Both the position numbers and the translations under genes were made by a program. Source: Trileptium ribeirensis (lineage: Eukaryota > Nematoda > Enoplea > Enoplida > Thoracostomopsidae). Taken from it: a stretch of DNA of 64,000 nucleotides. Where the stretch lies: NCBI GenBank assembly GCA_030248225.1, contig JASANE010001425.1, positions 36,895 through 100,894 on the forward strand. The letters are read 5' to 3'. Positions within the stretch are counted from its first letter, which is position 1; each line of letters begins with the position of its first letter. Under the pieces are notes generated by a model. The model was not told where the DNA came from and did not search any database. It saw nothing but the letters and a program-made list of their open reading frames with translations. Positions 1 through 12,312 of the stretch are shown in pieces.

Positions 1-1135
1 TGCCTATACAGTACAAGTATCATCTGCTCATAATTTATGTGCAGATAAGGTTCTCTTTTTCGTCATCCTATTCGTCATACCCTGTCCCCCAATAATACCT
101 ATACAGTACAAGTGTCATCTACTCATAATTTATGTGCAGATAAGGCTCTCTTTTTCGGCATCCTATTCGTCGTGTCTTCAATGGTAATACACATACAGTA
201 AAAGTGTCATTTGCTCGTAATTTATGTGGAGATAAGGCTCTCTTTTTCGGCATCCTATTCGTCATATCTTGTCCGGCAATGGTAATACACATACAGTACA
301 AGTGTCATCTGCTCATAATTTATGTGCAGATAAGGCTCTCTTTTTCGGCATCCTATTCGTCGTGTCTTGTCCTTCAATGGTAATACACATACAGTACAAG
401 TATCATCTGGTCATAATTTATGTGCAGATAGGGCTCTCTTTTTCGGTATCCTATTCATCCTGTCCGGTAATGACAATGCCTATACAGTACATGTGTCATC
501 TGCTCATAATTTATGTGCAGATGAGGCTCTCTTTTTCTGCATTCTATTCGTCGCGTCTTGTCCTTCAATGGTAATAAACATACAGTACAAGTGTCATCTG
601 CTCATATTTATGTGCAGATAAGGCTCTCTTTTTCGTCATCCTATTCGTCATGCCCTGTCTGCCAATAATACCTATACAGTACAAGTGTCATCTTCTCATA
701 ATTTATGTGCAGATAAGGCTCTCTTTTTCGGCATCCCATTCGTCGTGTCTTGTCCTTCAATGGTAATATACATACAGTACAATTGTCATCTGCTCATAAT
801 TTATGTGCAGATAAGGCTCTCTTTTTCGGCATCCCATTCGTCGTGTCTTGTCCGGCAATGGCAATACACATACAGTACAAGTGTCATCTGCTCATAATTT
901 ATGTGCAGATAAGGCTCTTTTTCGGCATCCTATTCGTCATATCTTGTCCGGCAATGGTAACACACATACAGTACAAGTGTCATCTGCTCATAATTTATGT
1001 GCAGATAAGGCTCTATTTTTCGGCATCCTATTGGCCGTGTCTTGTCCGGCAATGGTAATACACATACAGTACAAGTGTCATCTGCTCATAATCTACGTGA
1101 AAATAAGGTTCTCTTTTTCGGAATCCCATTAATAA
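1..1135. repeat. 98-bp minisatellite, about 11.6 copies
   Basis: A tandem array with a unit of about 95-98 bp. Each unit begins near the motif CAGTACAAGTGTCATCTG (about 9, 107, 196, 294, 392, 487, 582, 675, 775, 873, 969, 1067) and continues with a pyrimidine-rich CTCTCTTTTTC tract. Two unit types can be seen: one ends with CCAATAATACC, the other with CAATGGTAATACACA. The array is already in progress at base 1. The last unit is diverged and decays after about 1130. The period is not a multiple of three and long frames are open only by chance, so I do not regard it as coding. Confidence 0.93.
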
Positions 1136-2535
1136 TGTCGTGTAATAATAGTGTCACCTGCTCGTGATTCATGTGCGGATATGACACCCAAATTTTGTTG
1201 CTGATAGTATATACCTGCACGAAATCTTAAAGACCGTGCTCAAGTATGTTAAATGAGCGGTATAAGCTGATTTATAGACGAAGCGTTCAAATCTGTATAT
1301 ATACGAGCACGTTCAGCGCTTGACATCTATCATTATACCAGCATTGCTCCAATTACAGCCACAAATCCATTTTAGATATGTCGAGGGTTTGAACAAACTT
1401 GTAGCAGTTTTACCGAATGCAGCAATATCGGCTACGTGATGATACGTTTCTGTATAGTGTGACTGTGCTGATTTGTTAGCATTATAATGCTATCTACATT
1501 AGAAGTTGTATCAAAAGTTCATGGTGGTATCTTCAAAATAGTACGGTACTCTTCGCAATTATCACATAAACAATTCTAACATCCGTCGGACATGTGTCAG
1601 GGTATTATAGACCAAAAATCTGCGCTGACGCTACGCCAGTTATGAGCTGTTATTTCGCTCGCTCCTAAAACCTGGATCGATATATACAAAGAGTTTCTGT
1701 GTAAATCAGACCGACCCCTCAACCTTGGAGTGCGGTTGTACTAAGTTTTGTCCATGATGCTATAACACTGCCCCCGAAGAGGTGTTGGTCGCCTTTCCAC
1801 CAAAAAAGACCGTATGGGTGAAGTGGATTGCTATTATATATGTTGATGGCACACAGTGACATACTCTACTCAAGAAACCATCGTGATCTTTTTATAAAAT
1901 AAATGTTTGGGTTTATTTGACCAAACAAATACCAAGTACAATATAAATAGGAAGAATTCTGACAAATATACAAGTAGCTGGTTTATGCTCACAAATTCAG
2001 TAGTTCTTGGTTTTTTCAAAAATACAATTCATAAAACTTTTCTGAAACTCAGCATTTCCTAAAACCGTTTGGTTATTTTTTGGTAGCAAGGCATTTAAAT
2101 CCATACATGTTGACATCGCATACATTTTGACATCCGATTATTAGTTTCTTTGATTATAATTAGACTTTTTCAATGTGGCCAAGTTACATTACGAAGCATC
2201 CAAATAGGTAGAGTTTGTATGAATTATACTCGCACTATTATCTTTAGTATAGATGTATTTTACTGTGACTGTTATCAAGCTTAGGACTTCTCGGTTTGAG
2301 CTAAAAATAAACCTGCAGTGGTTGTATACCCTCTTAACCTCTACAGTAGCTGTATACTCTCTTGTTAGTACAGTGGTGGTATACCCTCTTAGCACATATA
2401 TTTCTATAATTTCACACCAATTAAGGCAAGGATGCATATTAGCATGTACTGATTGCATACAAGATTGTTGCACAGTAATACGACGAAATAACTCGCATGT
2501 ACAAAATCGTTAATATGTACGACTTCCAACTAATG
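1136..2535. other. AT-rich spacer, no gene seen
   Basis: This is unique-looking AT-rich sequence with no long ORF on either strand. A short TATATATA run lies near 1296, but nothing downstream supports a promoter. I recognise nothing here. Confidence 0.6.
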
Positions 2536-2957
2536 CAGTGTTTACGTTATAACCCCCCATGTGAAAGTTTTGTTTACCCTTAGTGTCGCTGCCACCACCA
2601 AATATATGGTGTCTCTGACACCATGGTGTTTGTGATTGTATTTGCAGATAGCATATATACATAGGTAGTGTAGTGTCGATAATAGTATGGTGTAGGCCAA
2701 GCCATAGAATTTATGTGGTGTTAGCTACACCTTGTTGTTATTTACACGCCTTATATAATGTGTTTGCCCATGGTGTCCTTGACACCGTCAGTAATAAACA
2801 ATAGATATATTTAGCTACTATAATTAAGTTGATGGTGTCTGGTACACCATCTATTGCATTACATAGTGTAGGTATATACAGTATATCACAGGAAGGTGTG
2901 GCCTAGGCCATTGGGGGACAAAACTTTCATTGGGAGTTTTTTATAACGTAAACGCCG
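2536..2957. mobile_element. MITE-like element with internal GGTGTC/GACACC palindromes
   Basis: The two ends are inverted copies of each other. The left end reads CAGTGTTTACGTTATAA at 2536-2552 and the right end gives CGGCGTTTACGTTATAA when read in reverse. A second matching block (GAAAGTTTTGT) lies a little further in on both sides. The interior holds several palindromes of the form GGTGTC-n-GACACC, near 2608, 2776 and 2840. A possible TAA duplication (2531-2533 and 2958-2960) leaves two unexplained bases on the left, so the exact edges and superfamily are open. There is no coding capacity. Confidence 0.7.
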
Positions 2958-5170
2958 TAAATAAGTCACCTACATGTACGTACAATCTCTATTTGGGCTA
3001 AACGGTAGTAAGCGACGTTTCACATGGACGAAAATGTCCGTTAAGATTGAGAATACAATGCGTATCGCGCCGTTCTCGGTTATTGCGTGACAAGGCCTTG
3101 TCCTGTAACGCCATCAATGCTTAATTTTGTTATTTTGACCCACACTTAGCACTTAAAGCACACTTAGCACTTAATAGCGCTTACAATTAACGCTTTAGCT
3201 AAGCTTACATTTCAGACAAGGGTCCTATTTCCAAGGTAGGCTGGTGTCCACCAATAGCTGAAATCTCCGCGGCATTCTTCTATTACTTTTCCAATTGATC
3301 AAAATTATGTGCAAGAGTGTTTGTTTCATAAAAATTATTATCTCAATATTAATAATATTGCAATGACGACGTTGTTGATTAACAGAAACCGAATTAGCCT
3401 ACTTGCAATGTGAAATTATTATCGTCAACTAACAATATTTTTTGTTTTGAAGTAGTTAAGACTAGAAACCTGCAAGTGTTCCGGAAAAATTAAGTTCGTT
3501 GTGAGGCTATTGTTTACTGAAATCATAACACAATTTCCTTTAGCGTTTTTCGAACAATAATAACAATTTCATAAGGTTTCACTAAACATCTATCCACATT
3601 ATGCTAGTTTCAATCAAACTAGGGAGGTATGAAAACTGCTTTATATGCCTTGAGAAACATCAATAAAACATAATATTGACATCAATAAGGAAGCTCAACT
3701 CAAGCAAAGTTGGGAACTGATACCAAATATGAAACAAACTTTAAAGTACACTCAAACTGCCGGCCAGAAAGTATCCCCTGAAAATTGTAAAATACGCAAA
3801 ACTGGCATTCGCGGAACGCCGCTGCTCCGTATTATGTGGCCTTCGCGGTAGCAAAAATCACAATGTACGATTCGTTTGCCATCTTAGTATTTGTAAAATC
3901 GCAATTTTTTCCGATTTTAGTGTGTCACTATTTTGCTACATTATCACTAAGGTGGGCTCGCACGTCAAACTATTTCCTCAAATTGTCAGCTCAAAATTCG
4001 CTAAAATTTTGATCAAAATTTGACTGTAATTTGTATAATGGATATATATGGCAAATTAACGTGCTTCAAAATATCAATTTAAATTTTGAGCTCAAAATTT
4101 TTCAATTTTTATGAATTGTTTATGATTGCACATAATTTTGTATGAAACTACATACACGTAGAGCATACGCACGATTATTTACACATGATTAGCATAAACC
4201 AATAAAATTAAAAATTAATAAAACAGTTCCAAGTATGTATAAAATATCGCACATTTGGCGTATTTTATTTCATACCAATATTTGTAACATAAATTATACT
4301 TTGATACAATAATGAATGAAAAATATATCGTGCTAATAAACATTTATAATACTTCATACAAATAAATAAAAAAATTATACATTACATATTAATATAAATA
4401 CCTTTCATACAAATATGAATTAAAATTGAGATATTGTACATAGTTCATTTTATAAAGTATATATTTATATGTATACAGTCTGTCATGCATTGTGCCGCAT
4501 GCAACTGTGGGCCCAACTAAACCCTGAGGTGCGTTACATTATAACGTTGCAAAAAAGCAGAGCGGGGGTTCGGGGCGCGGCAGCCCCCCGACTTAGACTT
4601 TGTGCATGTCTTATATAAGGACCTAAGCTTAGGCTTAGTATATCGCTAACGGCATGGCCTCAATTTTATTGATGCCCCTCTAGGCTACTTTGGCCCAATT
4701 GTGTATAAAGATTTCGCCATTCATACACTTTATTTTTATCAGGCTATGAAGTTTGTAAAATTAAATCAACTGCTTTTATATTTTCTGATTCAAATTAAAT
4801 ATTAAAAATTAAACATCCTAGAAAAGGCTTCGTTAAAGCATTTCTAAATCAGTTTAACAGCCGTACAGTACAAAGGTATGAATGTTACACGTGTTGAAAA
4901 TGCGTATGTATAGCTGCTCACGCAAAAAATATATGGCACAGTACACACATGTATGACATAAACTGTTATAAGACACATTAGTAAAACCTGATATATAAGA
5001 GTTTTAGGGTAGATGTGGACTTATCCGAATATGTTCGATTGACAAACATTGCTCAATTCTAATAATTGTATACGTCAGTCTAAAATTTTCGTGTAATAAA
5101 CTGTACAGTCGCTAATCAGTTTGTGTAAATTGTTGATGTTTCGGCGTATATTTTTGCGTATTGTATATAT
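2958..5170. other. AT-rich spacer with one GC-rich hairpin block
   Basis: AT-rich sequence without ORFs. Around 4555-4600 a short GC-rich block contains a GGGGTTCGGGG...GCCCCCCGA stem, probably the end of an unidentified repeat. Between about 3960 and 4110 there are several A/T-rich inverted words (CAAAATTTTGA type). I see no gene. Confidence 0.55.
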
Positions 5171-5174
5171 TTGT

Positions 5175-7600
5175 GTATATATTTGGTTCGGACCGTTTTT
5201 CAATCGATTTTCATGTACATGCAAAAATAGTTTCGTTTGAAAACCAAAACAACATAGAATTTAATTATAGAAAAGCTAATTTTCAAAAACTGAATAAATT
5301 TCTTTTATCTGTTGATTTTATTCAAATGTTCTGTTCATTGTATGATATCAACGATATGTGGTGTCTTTTCTATAATATTTTGTAATTTGGTTGCTAGCTG
5401 TTTGTTCCTAAGACGACCCTATCCCGATCTCTGACCAAACCGAAATGTCCTTCTTATATTTAGCGAATTGAGCGAGAGAAAGCTAAACATCGAAAACTTA
5501 GCAAATGCACCGGAGACTTTTCCGAATATAAAAAGGTGGCCAGAAAATGGTCAAAAGAAATTTCAAAATTTATACAAACCCGGGAGAGCAAAATTCTAAA
5601 ATCACGCGACAGAAACAACCTCTTTAAATATGTTAGTAAGCGTTGTTTCTCGAAATTTGGTGTTGGTGTCAGGCGAAATACGTATTAAAGATAGTAGTCG
5701 CAGCGAACTACTCGCTTCCAGTTTCGCCAATGTATTCATTACCGATGACGGGAAAACGCCACTAACAAGCAGCCCTAAATTATCTTGGGTGCCCTTTGCG
5801 CCCTTAAACGTTTATAATGCACTGTCAGAATTAAAAAATAAACACAGTCATTCACCGGATGGCCTCACTCAATATTTCCTTCACTAAATAAGGGACTCGA
5901 TATGCTTCCCGTTCGCCTACATATTTGAACAATCGTACATTAGTGGCGTGCTTCACGATATTTGGCTTCACGCTGATATAACAGCTGTGCATAAGAATGG
6001 AGATCCTGGAGACCCATCAAATTACAGACCTATTTTTCTGGTTTGAAACGTGTGCAAAGCGATGGAATGAATTATTAACAGCCATCTAAGGTTCTTTTTT
6101 AAACAACGCGACCTCATTGCACTTAACCAGCATGGATTTTTTGCAAAGAAATCTACCGAAACTCAACTCCTTGAAACAGTTTACAATTGGGCAACAGCTG
6201 TTGACTGTGGAACACCTGTTGATGTAGTATATATTGACTTTTCCAAGGGATTTGATACGGTTTCTGATTCAAAGCTACTCAAAAAGCTGCATTGTGCTCC
6301 ATATCAAGTTATCTACTGCGCTGGATCGAAAATTTCCTTTCTAACAGAACATTTAATGTCAAAATAAATAATACAGTGTCTGCTCGACGTACAGTTTCAT
6401 CTGGAGTTCCGCAAGGCAGTGTACTAGATCCTACTTTGTTCTTACTATACATTAGTGATATCGTTAATCAGAACTTTAATAACGTTAACTGTAAATTATT
6501 GGCGGATGACGTCAAACTGTACGCATATATTGCTCGTCAGAATAGCTATATTGGAACTCAAAGTCTACAAAGCGCGCTTAACTGCATCGAAATTTAATCA
6601 AAAGAATGGCAACTTCAATATCGGCACCAAAGAGTCAAGTTTTACATCTAGGATCTACGGATCCGAGACATAGCTATTTTTAAATAATGAAATTATTCCC
6701 TCTTGCAATCACTGTAAAGATTTGGGGATCACTATGTCAGAAAATCTCAAATTTAGCTCACATTGTAATAACATCGTTTCCAAAGTCTTCCGTAAATCTA
6801 ATATGATATTTAGATGTTTCAAGACGTCTAATATTGAAGCGTTATTGTGTGCTTATATCAGTTACGTGAGGCCTATCCTTGAGTATGCATCTTCCGTGTG
6901 GTCACCTGTTTTTCTCATTGAAATTGATGTTACTGAGAAAGTGCAACGATACTACTCCCGCAGAATTTTTACTAGAGCAGGTTTATAAATGATGTCCTAC
7001 AACGATAGGATACGCCATCTAAGTCTTGAACCGCTTGAGAAACGCCGCTTAATAAATGATCTAGTAATGATATTTTAATAACTTCATAAAGAAATCGACA
7101 GCGTGGCTTTTTTTTTATTTTTTTGAGTATAATACTATTACGTTCACCAGAGGTAACCATACCAAGTTACGAAAAAAGAGTTCAAACCACAGTTTTGGAC
7201 CACAAATTTCCTTCACGTATTATAAACCAGTGGAACAAAGTGCCTGCAGACGTGTTTGTCAAAGCCTCAAATTTCAAAAAATTTAGAAATGTTCTTAAAA
7301 ACTCAAGCTTTGAAAATTCCCTTAAGTACGACAGAAACCTATGACTCAGATGTAAGTGGAGATTTTGCTCCCTTTCTGTTTAAACTTTATTAAGAATATA
7401 AACTTTTTGTAATTATGTATTCTTCTGTTTTATTAATTTATAATGCATATTGTTTCTTGTTACCAGTAACGAGGATTAGTAAGCCATTGCCTCAGTTGCG
7501 GGCTCGCTATGACGGCCTTAACGCCAGAGCAATCCCCGTTACGCTGATCTCTCGACTACTGGTATAAATTCTTAATAAAATTTGTTGTTGTTGTTTCTTT
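5175..7600 (+). pseudogene. 5'-truncated CR1/jockey-type LINE, degenerate
   Basis: A decayed non-LTR retrotransposon. Near 5180 the frame opens with a GSDRFSIDF motif, which resembles the end of an APE-type endonuclease (SDH with H changed to R). It is followed by the linker typical of these LINEs (FNYRKANF, about 5262-5285). The reverse transcriptase lies at about 5960-6600, with GVPQGSVLDP and the catalytic LLADDVKLY box near 6498-6525. The post-RT region YVRPILEYASSVWSP is at about 6860-6905 and the last motif (HLSLEPLEKRRL) near 7015-7055. Several stops and frameshifts break it (for example the stops near 5887 and 6595). The 3' end is an AATAAAATTTGTTGTTGTTG tail at about 7575-7597. The 5' part is missing, as is usual for LINEs. 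It is not active. Confidence 0.8.
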
Positions 7601-7927
7601 AACAGTGAGATCAAATTTCACACGCTCAGATTTTCAGCTCAGAATTTTAAGAGGAGTTAAAAGTTAGGACAAATTTTGTTCAAAGTTTGACCAAAATCTG
7701 ATAATATGTTTAAAATCTGAATAGATTCTTTTAATTTTCATTTGCCTTATCACTTATCACGTTTGGGCAAAAGCGACAGCATTTATAGATTCTTTTTCCG
7801 GTTTACAAATAAAAAAATAAACCAACTAAGACGATGTTAAAATGCATAGATAGTCGAAAAAAACAATGCAAAACAATCTGTTGATATTTTGAATAAATGC
7901 TGTTTAAATTCTATATGATGTAATCTA
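7601..7927. other. AT-rich spacer
   Basis: Low-GC sequence with no ORF. Short words such as CAGCTCAGAATTTT resemble the A/T-rich words on the far side of the LINE (about 3985-4100), so the LINE may have landed inside an older repeat. I could not prove this. Confidence 0.4.
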
Positions 7928-8236
7928 GGGATCCAGGCCAAGGCCAAGTGACTCACTCGGCTTCGTCGTTGGACTTCTGACCACTAGATCGTGTGTTCGA
8001 ATCCGAGCTAGAGGTAACTCATCCTTCTATCGCTCAGGGGTGGGTAAATTGAGTAGCATACGAGCGAAAAATGACCTATGCACCTTGTGTGTCCAGTTAC
8101 CACTGTGGTGATTCTCCTTCTGACCGAAAAGTTTGGGAAACGATGATCTACACCGCACCGCATCGCTGTTAACAGAAGGCATTTTCATTTTCACATAATG
8201 ACGAATTATACATATAGATATATATATATCCATCAT
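7928..8236 (+). mobile_element. tRNA-derived SINE
   Basis: The head resembles a tRNA. An A-box-like word (AGGCCAAGTG) lies at 7941-7950 and a nearly perfect B box (TGTTCGAATCC) at 7994-8004, spaced as in a tRNA gene transcribed by RNA polymerase III. The body to about 8200 is not tRNA-related, and the element ends in a TATATATATATCC simple-sequence tail. I infer a SINE because a tRNA-like head is joined to an unrelated body and tail. The acceptor stem does not close, so it is not a functional tRNA gene. The ends are approximate and no target duplication was found. Confidence 0.65.
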
Positions 8237-9289
8237 TTTAAGAGTTGAATGACCGTCCGTGAGTTTGGTAAACAGGAACGTATAACATCATTTTGTCTGT
8301 ATTTTCTAAAATTAGTTAATTGTAGTATATCATTTACCCTAATAATTATATACTTTCAATCGTTTAACTATTAAGTGCAATTACGCAGGATTATCAGTGC
8401 TTATTTCTCTCAATTCACTGGTCATCGCTCACAATCAAATCAAGCCACGTGCGATAAAACTGGCACCTGATGAGGTTTCATATGAGTCAAAAATTAAGCT
8501 TAGTCAAAACCAAGATCTATAAATAATTATTATATTAAAATGAAGACCCGTTTGGTGCCTTCGACAAATGAACGGAAAAAATCCCGAAATCGATTAAGCT
8601 TAAAATGATATATAATTCGCTTTTAATATTGCGGTCATAAAACTTTCTTCTTCTTAAAACTAAAACTGAAATATTAAGCCTTATCGAAAGCAGAAAGAGA
8701 AGCTGGCAGTTTTTGTGTATAATTGACCATATTAAGAAAGCCATCAAATTTTATCTATTGAGTATAGTGATTGAACAGAGATCGTTGTATATAGTATAAA
8801 CACACAGAAATGTCATTATTAGGCATTAAAAACTTAAACGAATCGCTGATAATATATATATTATTGTAAATGATTTAACATTTAATGGGTATACTGAAGC
8901 AATGGTATTTTCAAATCTGTGGGGTAGATAAATCCTAAATTGTTTGGACTAGTTATATTGTTAGGCGAGTGAACACAATGTGATTGGTCCCTTTCCCTTT
9001 GGTACCACCATTCAAACGCACCTCGCTTATGACTGTAATACTGTAAAAACAACTGGAATATCGTGAATATGGGACCAGAAATGTATATATGTAAAACCAA
9101 TAACTTTTCATGATGAACAAATGAGTAGTTCACGATCTCTATTATAGTAGTGAAATTCTTGGTTCCAGCAGTAATGCTGCACTTCTTATAAGAATATTGG
9201 TCCGGTTTGTGTTTCTCAAACAGCTATTGTGCGTGATATGTAGTTTGGAATTTATAAGTACATGATAAATATAGGTACAAGACCCTCGC
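8237..9289. other. AT-rich spacer, no gene seen
   Basis: No ORF above chance and no recognised repeat. Confidence 0.55.
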
Positions 9290-9745
9290 CGACGATAAAC
9301 ACCACTGATGAAACCATATACATGCCAAAGAAGAGGTTCAAGGGGCTACACCCTCTAACGCCTCGGACCCCTCCACCGATGCCCTAGCCTACCCACTGAG
9401 TGTACCACCCTATCTCCCCGCTGACACTGCGCATACCGCCGCCGCGCGCTCAAAGTGCTCGGGTATTTTGCAAAAATAGGGGTAAATTTGCAAAAATTTG
9501 TAAAAAATTGGGTTGAAATTGGCAAAAATTATGGTGCGACAGGGTTGGGCGAAGTGTCAACTTTTTGTCATTCCCGCTGACGACCCTCTCGGACGAACTC
9601 TGACACACTCCGAAGACCACCTCCTGCCCCCGGCCGACCAGACGCTATTCCCTCCAGAGACGTCGATGCATTAGCATGTATGGATTAGGGCATGGAGTAT
9701 CCCACTGATGCCCCGTCGGTAGTTTGCCTCATAATTATACACTGA
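9290..9745. other. GC-rich repeat fragment
   Basis: A sharp rise in GC content against its AT-rich surroundings, with C-rich runs at about 9350-9440 and 9600-9650. The word CCACTGATG occurs near both edges (about 9300 and 9700). It contains a short AATTTGCAAAAATTTG-type tract. It is probably a fragment of a transposable element, but I recognise no domain and no clear terminal repeat. Confidence 0.35.
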
Positions 9746-10395
9746 ATAAGTTGATGGCAAGAACCTGCGGCCTAAAGTGGATATCTTACAAACGGCAAAC
9801 TAGGACTGCAAAAACGGTAAACTAGATTGCGCTATTAAATAAAAATACATATACACTTAAGGCAGGTTTTGTGAGCAAAAACATGGTTTTTTGCCCATGA
9901 TTTTTAAAAATAACCAACATGTCTTACAAATGACCTTAAAAATGCAGTACCAACATAGGAATGCAAAATTTGAAAAATAAATTTTAATAGCATTCTATCG
10001 AACAAATACTCATTGTGTATATATCGTGGATTTATAAATTAAGTCTATTTCTGCAGACGGAAAATCCTAAATTTTGCTAAGTTCAGTAGGTGGCGAGCTC
10101 GCTACGCTCAATCTCCGCAAATTAGGTATCAGTGAGGAAATTTCCACAAAGACCTTTTGGATCTAACTTTTACTTCATTATATCTATGACCGTCCTTACA
10201 TGACCTTCGAGGATTCATTTCTTGCAGCAAATTTTTCGTTTTTGTGCAAAAAGTATCGAAAGCTTGTATGGTAATCGCATTTAGTTTGCTTTGGTTTCAT
10301 CAAGCACAACAAAATTATGTCCGATGAATACTGAAGTTTCCTCCTAGAACTTATATCGTCAACCAAACATTTTGTTACAATAAAACAATCAGTAC
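9746..10395. other. AT-rich spacer
   Basis: Nothing recognised. A short minus-strand reading frame at 10196-10399 abuts the next entry but has no visible domain. Confidence 0.45.
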
Positions 10396-10743
10396 TCAAA
10401 CTCTTCGACGCTTAGTTATTTTATCATCATGCGTATTTATTATGCCTTCGGATTCGCGAATGTACAGCGATGGTTCGCTACATAGTGTAATGATAGTATA
10501 TGCTTTTGTTGTTACATATTGGATTTTACCAATTTCAGGATTCCGTTGCATGTACCTAACCGCTTTGCTAAACGCGTTGAACCGTGCAATGCTATTGTAA
10601 GGTATATGAAACAGTTCTTTACTGGTTTTCTGTTTTTTTCTTGTAATCATTTGCAAAAAATCAATTAACATCAACACATTTGTTGTCCATATGTCTATAA
10701 TTAAAATGCATACACATCGTAAACAATGCATATTGTTATTCAT
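10396..10743 (-). CDS. Unrecognised 115-residue ORF, doubtful
   Basis: An ATG-initiated frame of 115 residues in AT-rich DNA, where stops should be frequent. That length is its only support. The N-terminus has a hydrophobic stretch (about residues 8-32) and the C-terminus is basic, ending KRRRV. I recognise no family and no splice-site pattern. It could be an exon of a host gene, a transposon fragment or chance. Confidence 0.15.
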   Translation of the reverse strand: MNNNMHCLRCVCILIIDIWTTNVLMLIDFLQMITRKKQKTSKELFHIPYNSIARFNAFSKAVRYMQRNPEIGKIQYVTTKAYTIITLCSEPSLYIRESEGIINTHDDKITKRRRV

Positions 10744-11240
10744 AATTTTATGTTGCAGATGATTTGCGCTCGTTACAAACTCCCAATCGATCCTCCATTA
10801 AGTTGTAAGGAACTAAACAATCGTGAATTTGGCTGAAGCCGACTTGTTGTTTATAAAAGCCACAAACCCAGAGGTATTTCTAACATTTCAACAAAAACAA
10901 TTTGTTTTTACAACGATATTACAAACTTGTGTAACGTTTGCTATGTGGTCTATGGGCTCGTTATAACATTTCTTATAGGTTTTACGGTCGTTTATAACTT
11001 TTGTTTTATAATCAAGAAGCCTTCTGATATATTACAAATTCTCATGCAATTTGTACTTGGCCGACGCTCTTGCGTGCTACATCTCAATATAACACAAACA
11101 AAAGCCCTATTCAACGGGAGATTCCTGACTTACGAAATTATTCACACGAGTTTATTGGTTTAATTTTTTGAAATTAGTTACTTATTTACTCACGCTTACC
11201 TAGCTATCTATTGCTGTTCTTTTTAAATTATATGCTTTGA
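10744..11240. other. AT-rich spacer
   Basis: A plus-strand frame at 10927-11163 is open but has no recognisable content apart from a hydrophobic start. No gene is called. Confidence 0.4.
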
Positions 11241-11606
11241 CAAGGGCGTAGCCAGGAATTTTGAAAGCGGGGAGGGGGGTCGCGACCCACAGTGGGTACC
11301 CAAAAGGGGGAGGTCCGGGGGTTGCGCTCAGAAATATGAAAGCGGTGTCCAGAATTGGTATATTAAGTACGCCATAAACAAGTAAAAAATGTAACTGTTG
11401 CCAAAGTAGCGAATTTTAATACAAAAATGTGAAGTTTGGTCAAAAATACGGTTGAAAGTAATTGTTTTCTAGTGCGAGACAGGATAGTTTTAGGACAATT
11501 TCCGACATGATTTTCAACAGGCATCGTTCAAAAAAATTTTGTTTGGGGTTGAGCCAAAGGGGGGTGTCGCAACCCCCGCAACCCCCCTCCCCTGGCTACG
11601 CCCTGG
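11241..11606. mobile_element. hAT-type MITE with 8-bp target duplication
   Basis: A non-autonomous DNA transposon of 366 bp. The terminal inverted repeats are CAAGGGCGTAGCCAGG at 11241-11256 and its inverted partner at 11591-11606 (one mismatch in 16). It is flanked by a perfect 8-bp direct duplication, TGCTTTGA, at 11233-11240 and 11607-11614. An 8-bp target site and CA-GGCG-type ends are characteristic of the hAT superfamily. Subterminal G-rich and C-rich runs are also inverted copies of each other. No transposase is encoded, so it must have been moved by an autonomous relative elsewhere. Confidence 0.9.
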
Positions 11607-11614
11607 TGCTTTGA

Positions 11615-12209
11615 TTATCAACCCGATGCTTATCGAATTTAACGCTTTGATTGCATCGTTGGGGGAATCACGGGCGAGCGATTGTTGATCTGCCGGAGTC
11701 ACTTTGTTGCTAACGTTTTCTATCGCACAGGCCATCACAGCATTTTCTTCACTTTCCTCCGCATCAATTTAGCGTCCGGGCAAGACGGTAACCGGCTCAG
11801 AACGTCCGCGTTGCCATGGTCTGAGGTCTCCCGGCATTCGATGAAGTAGTTGAATTGACTGAGAAGTAAATTCCATCTTGCTAATCTGTTTGCTGCCGAT
11901 GCCGGTGTGTCCTTTTCTGGTTCATACATTGCGATCAGTGGCCTGTGGTCCGTAACCAGTGTAAACGGTCGTACGTAGATGAACTTGTAGAACTTCTGCA
12001 GCCCAAAATCCACAGACAGGGTTTTTTCTGACTTTGGCTGTAGTTTCGTAGCATTCTGATAGGATCCTGGACGCGTTGGCAATTGGGCATTCACTTCCAT
12101 CGGGTAAACGGTGAAACAGTGCAGCTTCCACTCCAATATTTGATGCATCGTAAGATATTCTCAACGGCAGCGTTTCATCGAACTGAACCAGGATGTTGTC
12201 GGTCAACAA
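11615..12209 (-). pseudogene. Decayed gypsy RNase H region
   Basis: Two overlapping minus-strand frames together show the RNase H part of a Ty3/gypsy polyprotein. One has YDASNIGVEAALF. The other has FTLVTDHRPLIAMY (about 11920-11955), the ARWNLLLSQFNYFIE segment and the terminal NADVLSRLP motif (about 11790-11815). The two frames are offset, so at least one indel has occurred. Coding similarity fades toward 11615, where the hAT MITE sits. No integrase is found to the left, so the 3' end of this element is missing. The closest match in style is the K02A2.6/Mag-like group. Confidence 0.75.
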
Positions 12210-12312
12210 GACTTCTTTTAGTTTTTGTAATGCGTTCTTCTTCGGCTACTTCCAGACCCATGTAGCATTCTTCCTGGTCAATCGGTAGAGTGCTTCCTCA
12301 ATCGTTGCGAAG

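Noticed and set aside
269..1132. Several overlapping ORFs of 70-102 residues in the minisatellite.
   Set aside because: They are repeats of a non-multiple-of-three unit and appear in several frames at once.
10927..11163. 78-residue plus-strand ORF with a hydrophobic start.
   Set aside because: No family, no splice pattern and no neighbour supports it.
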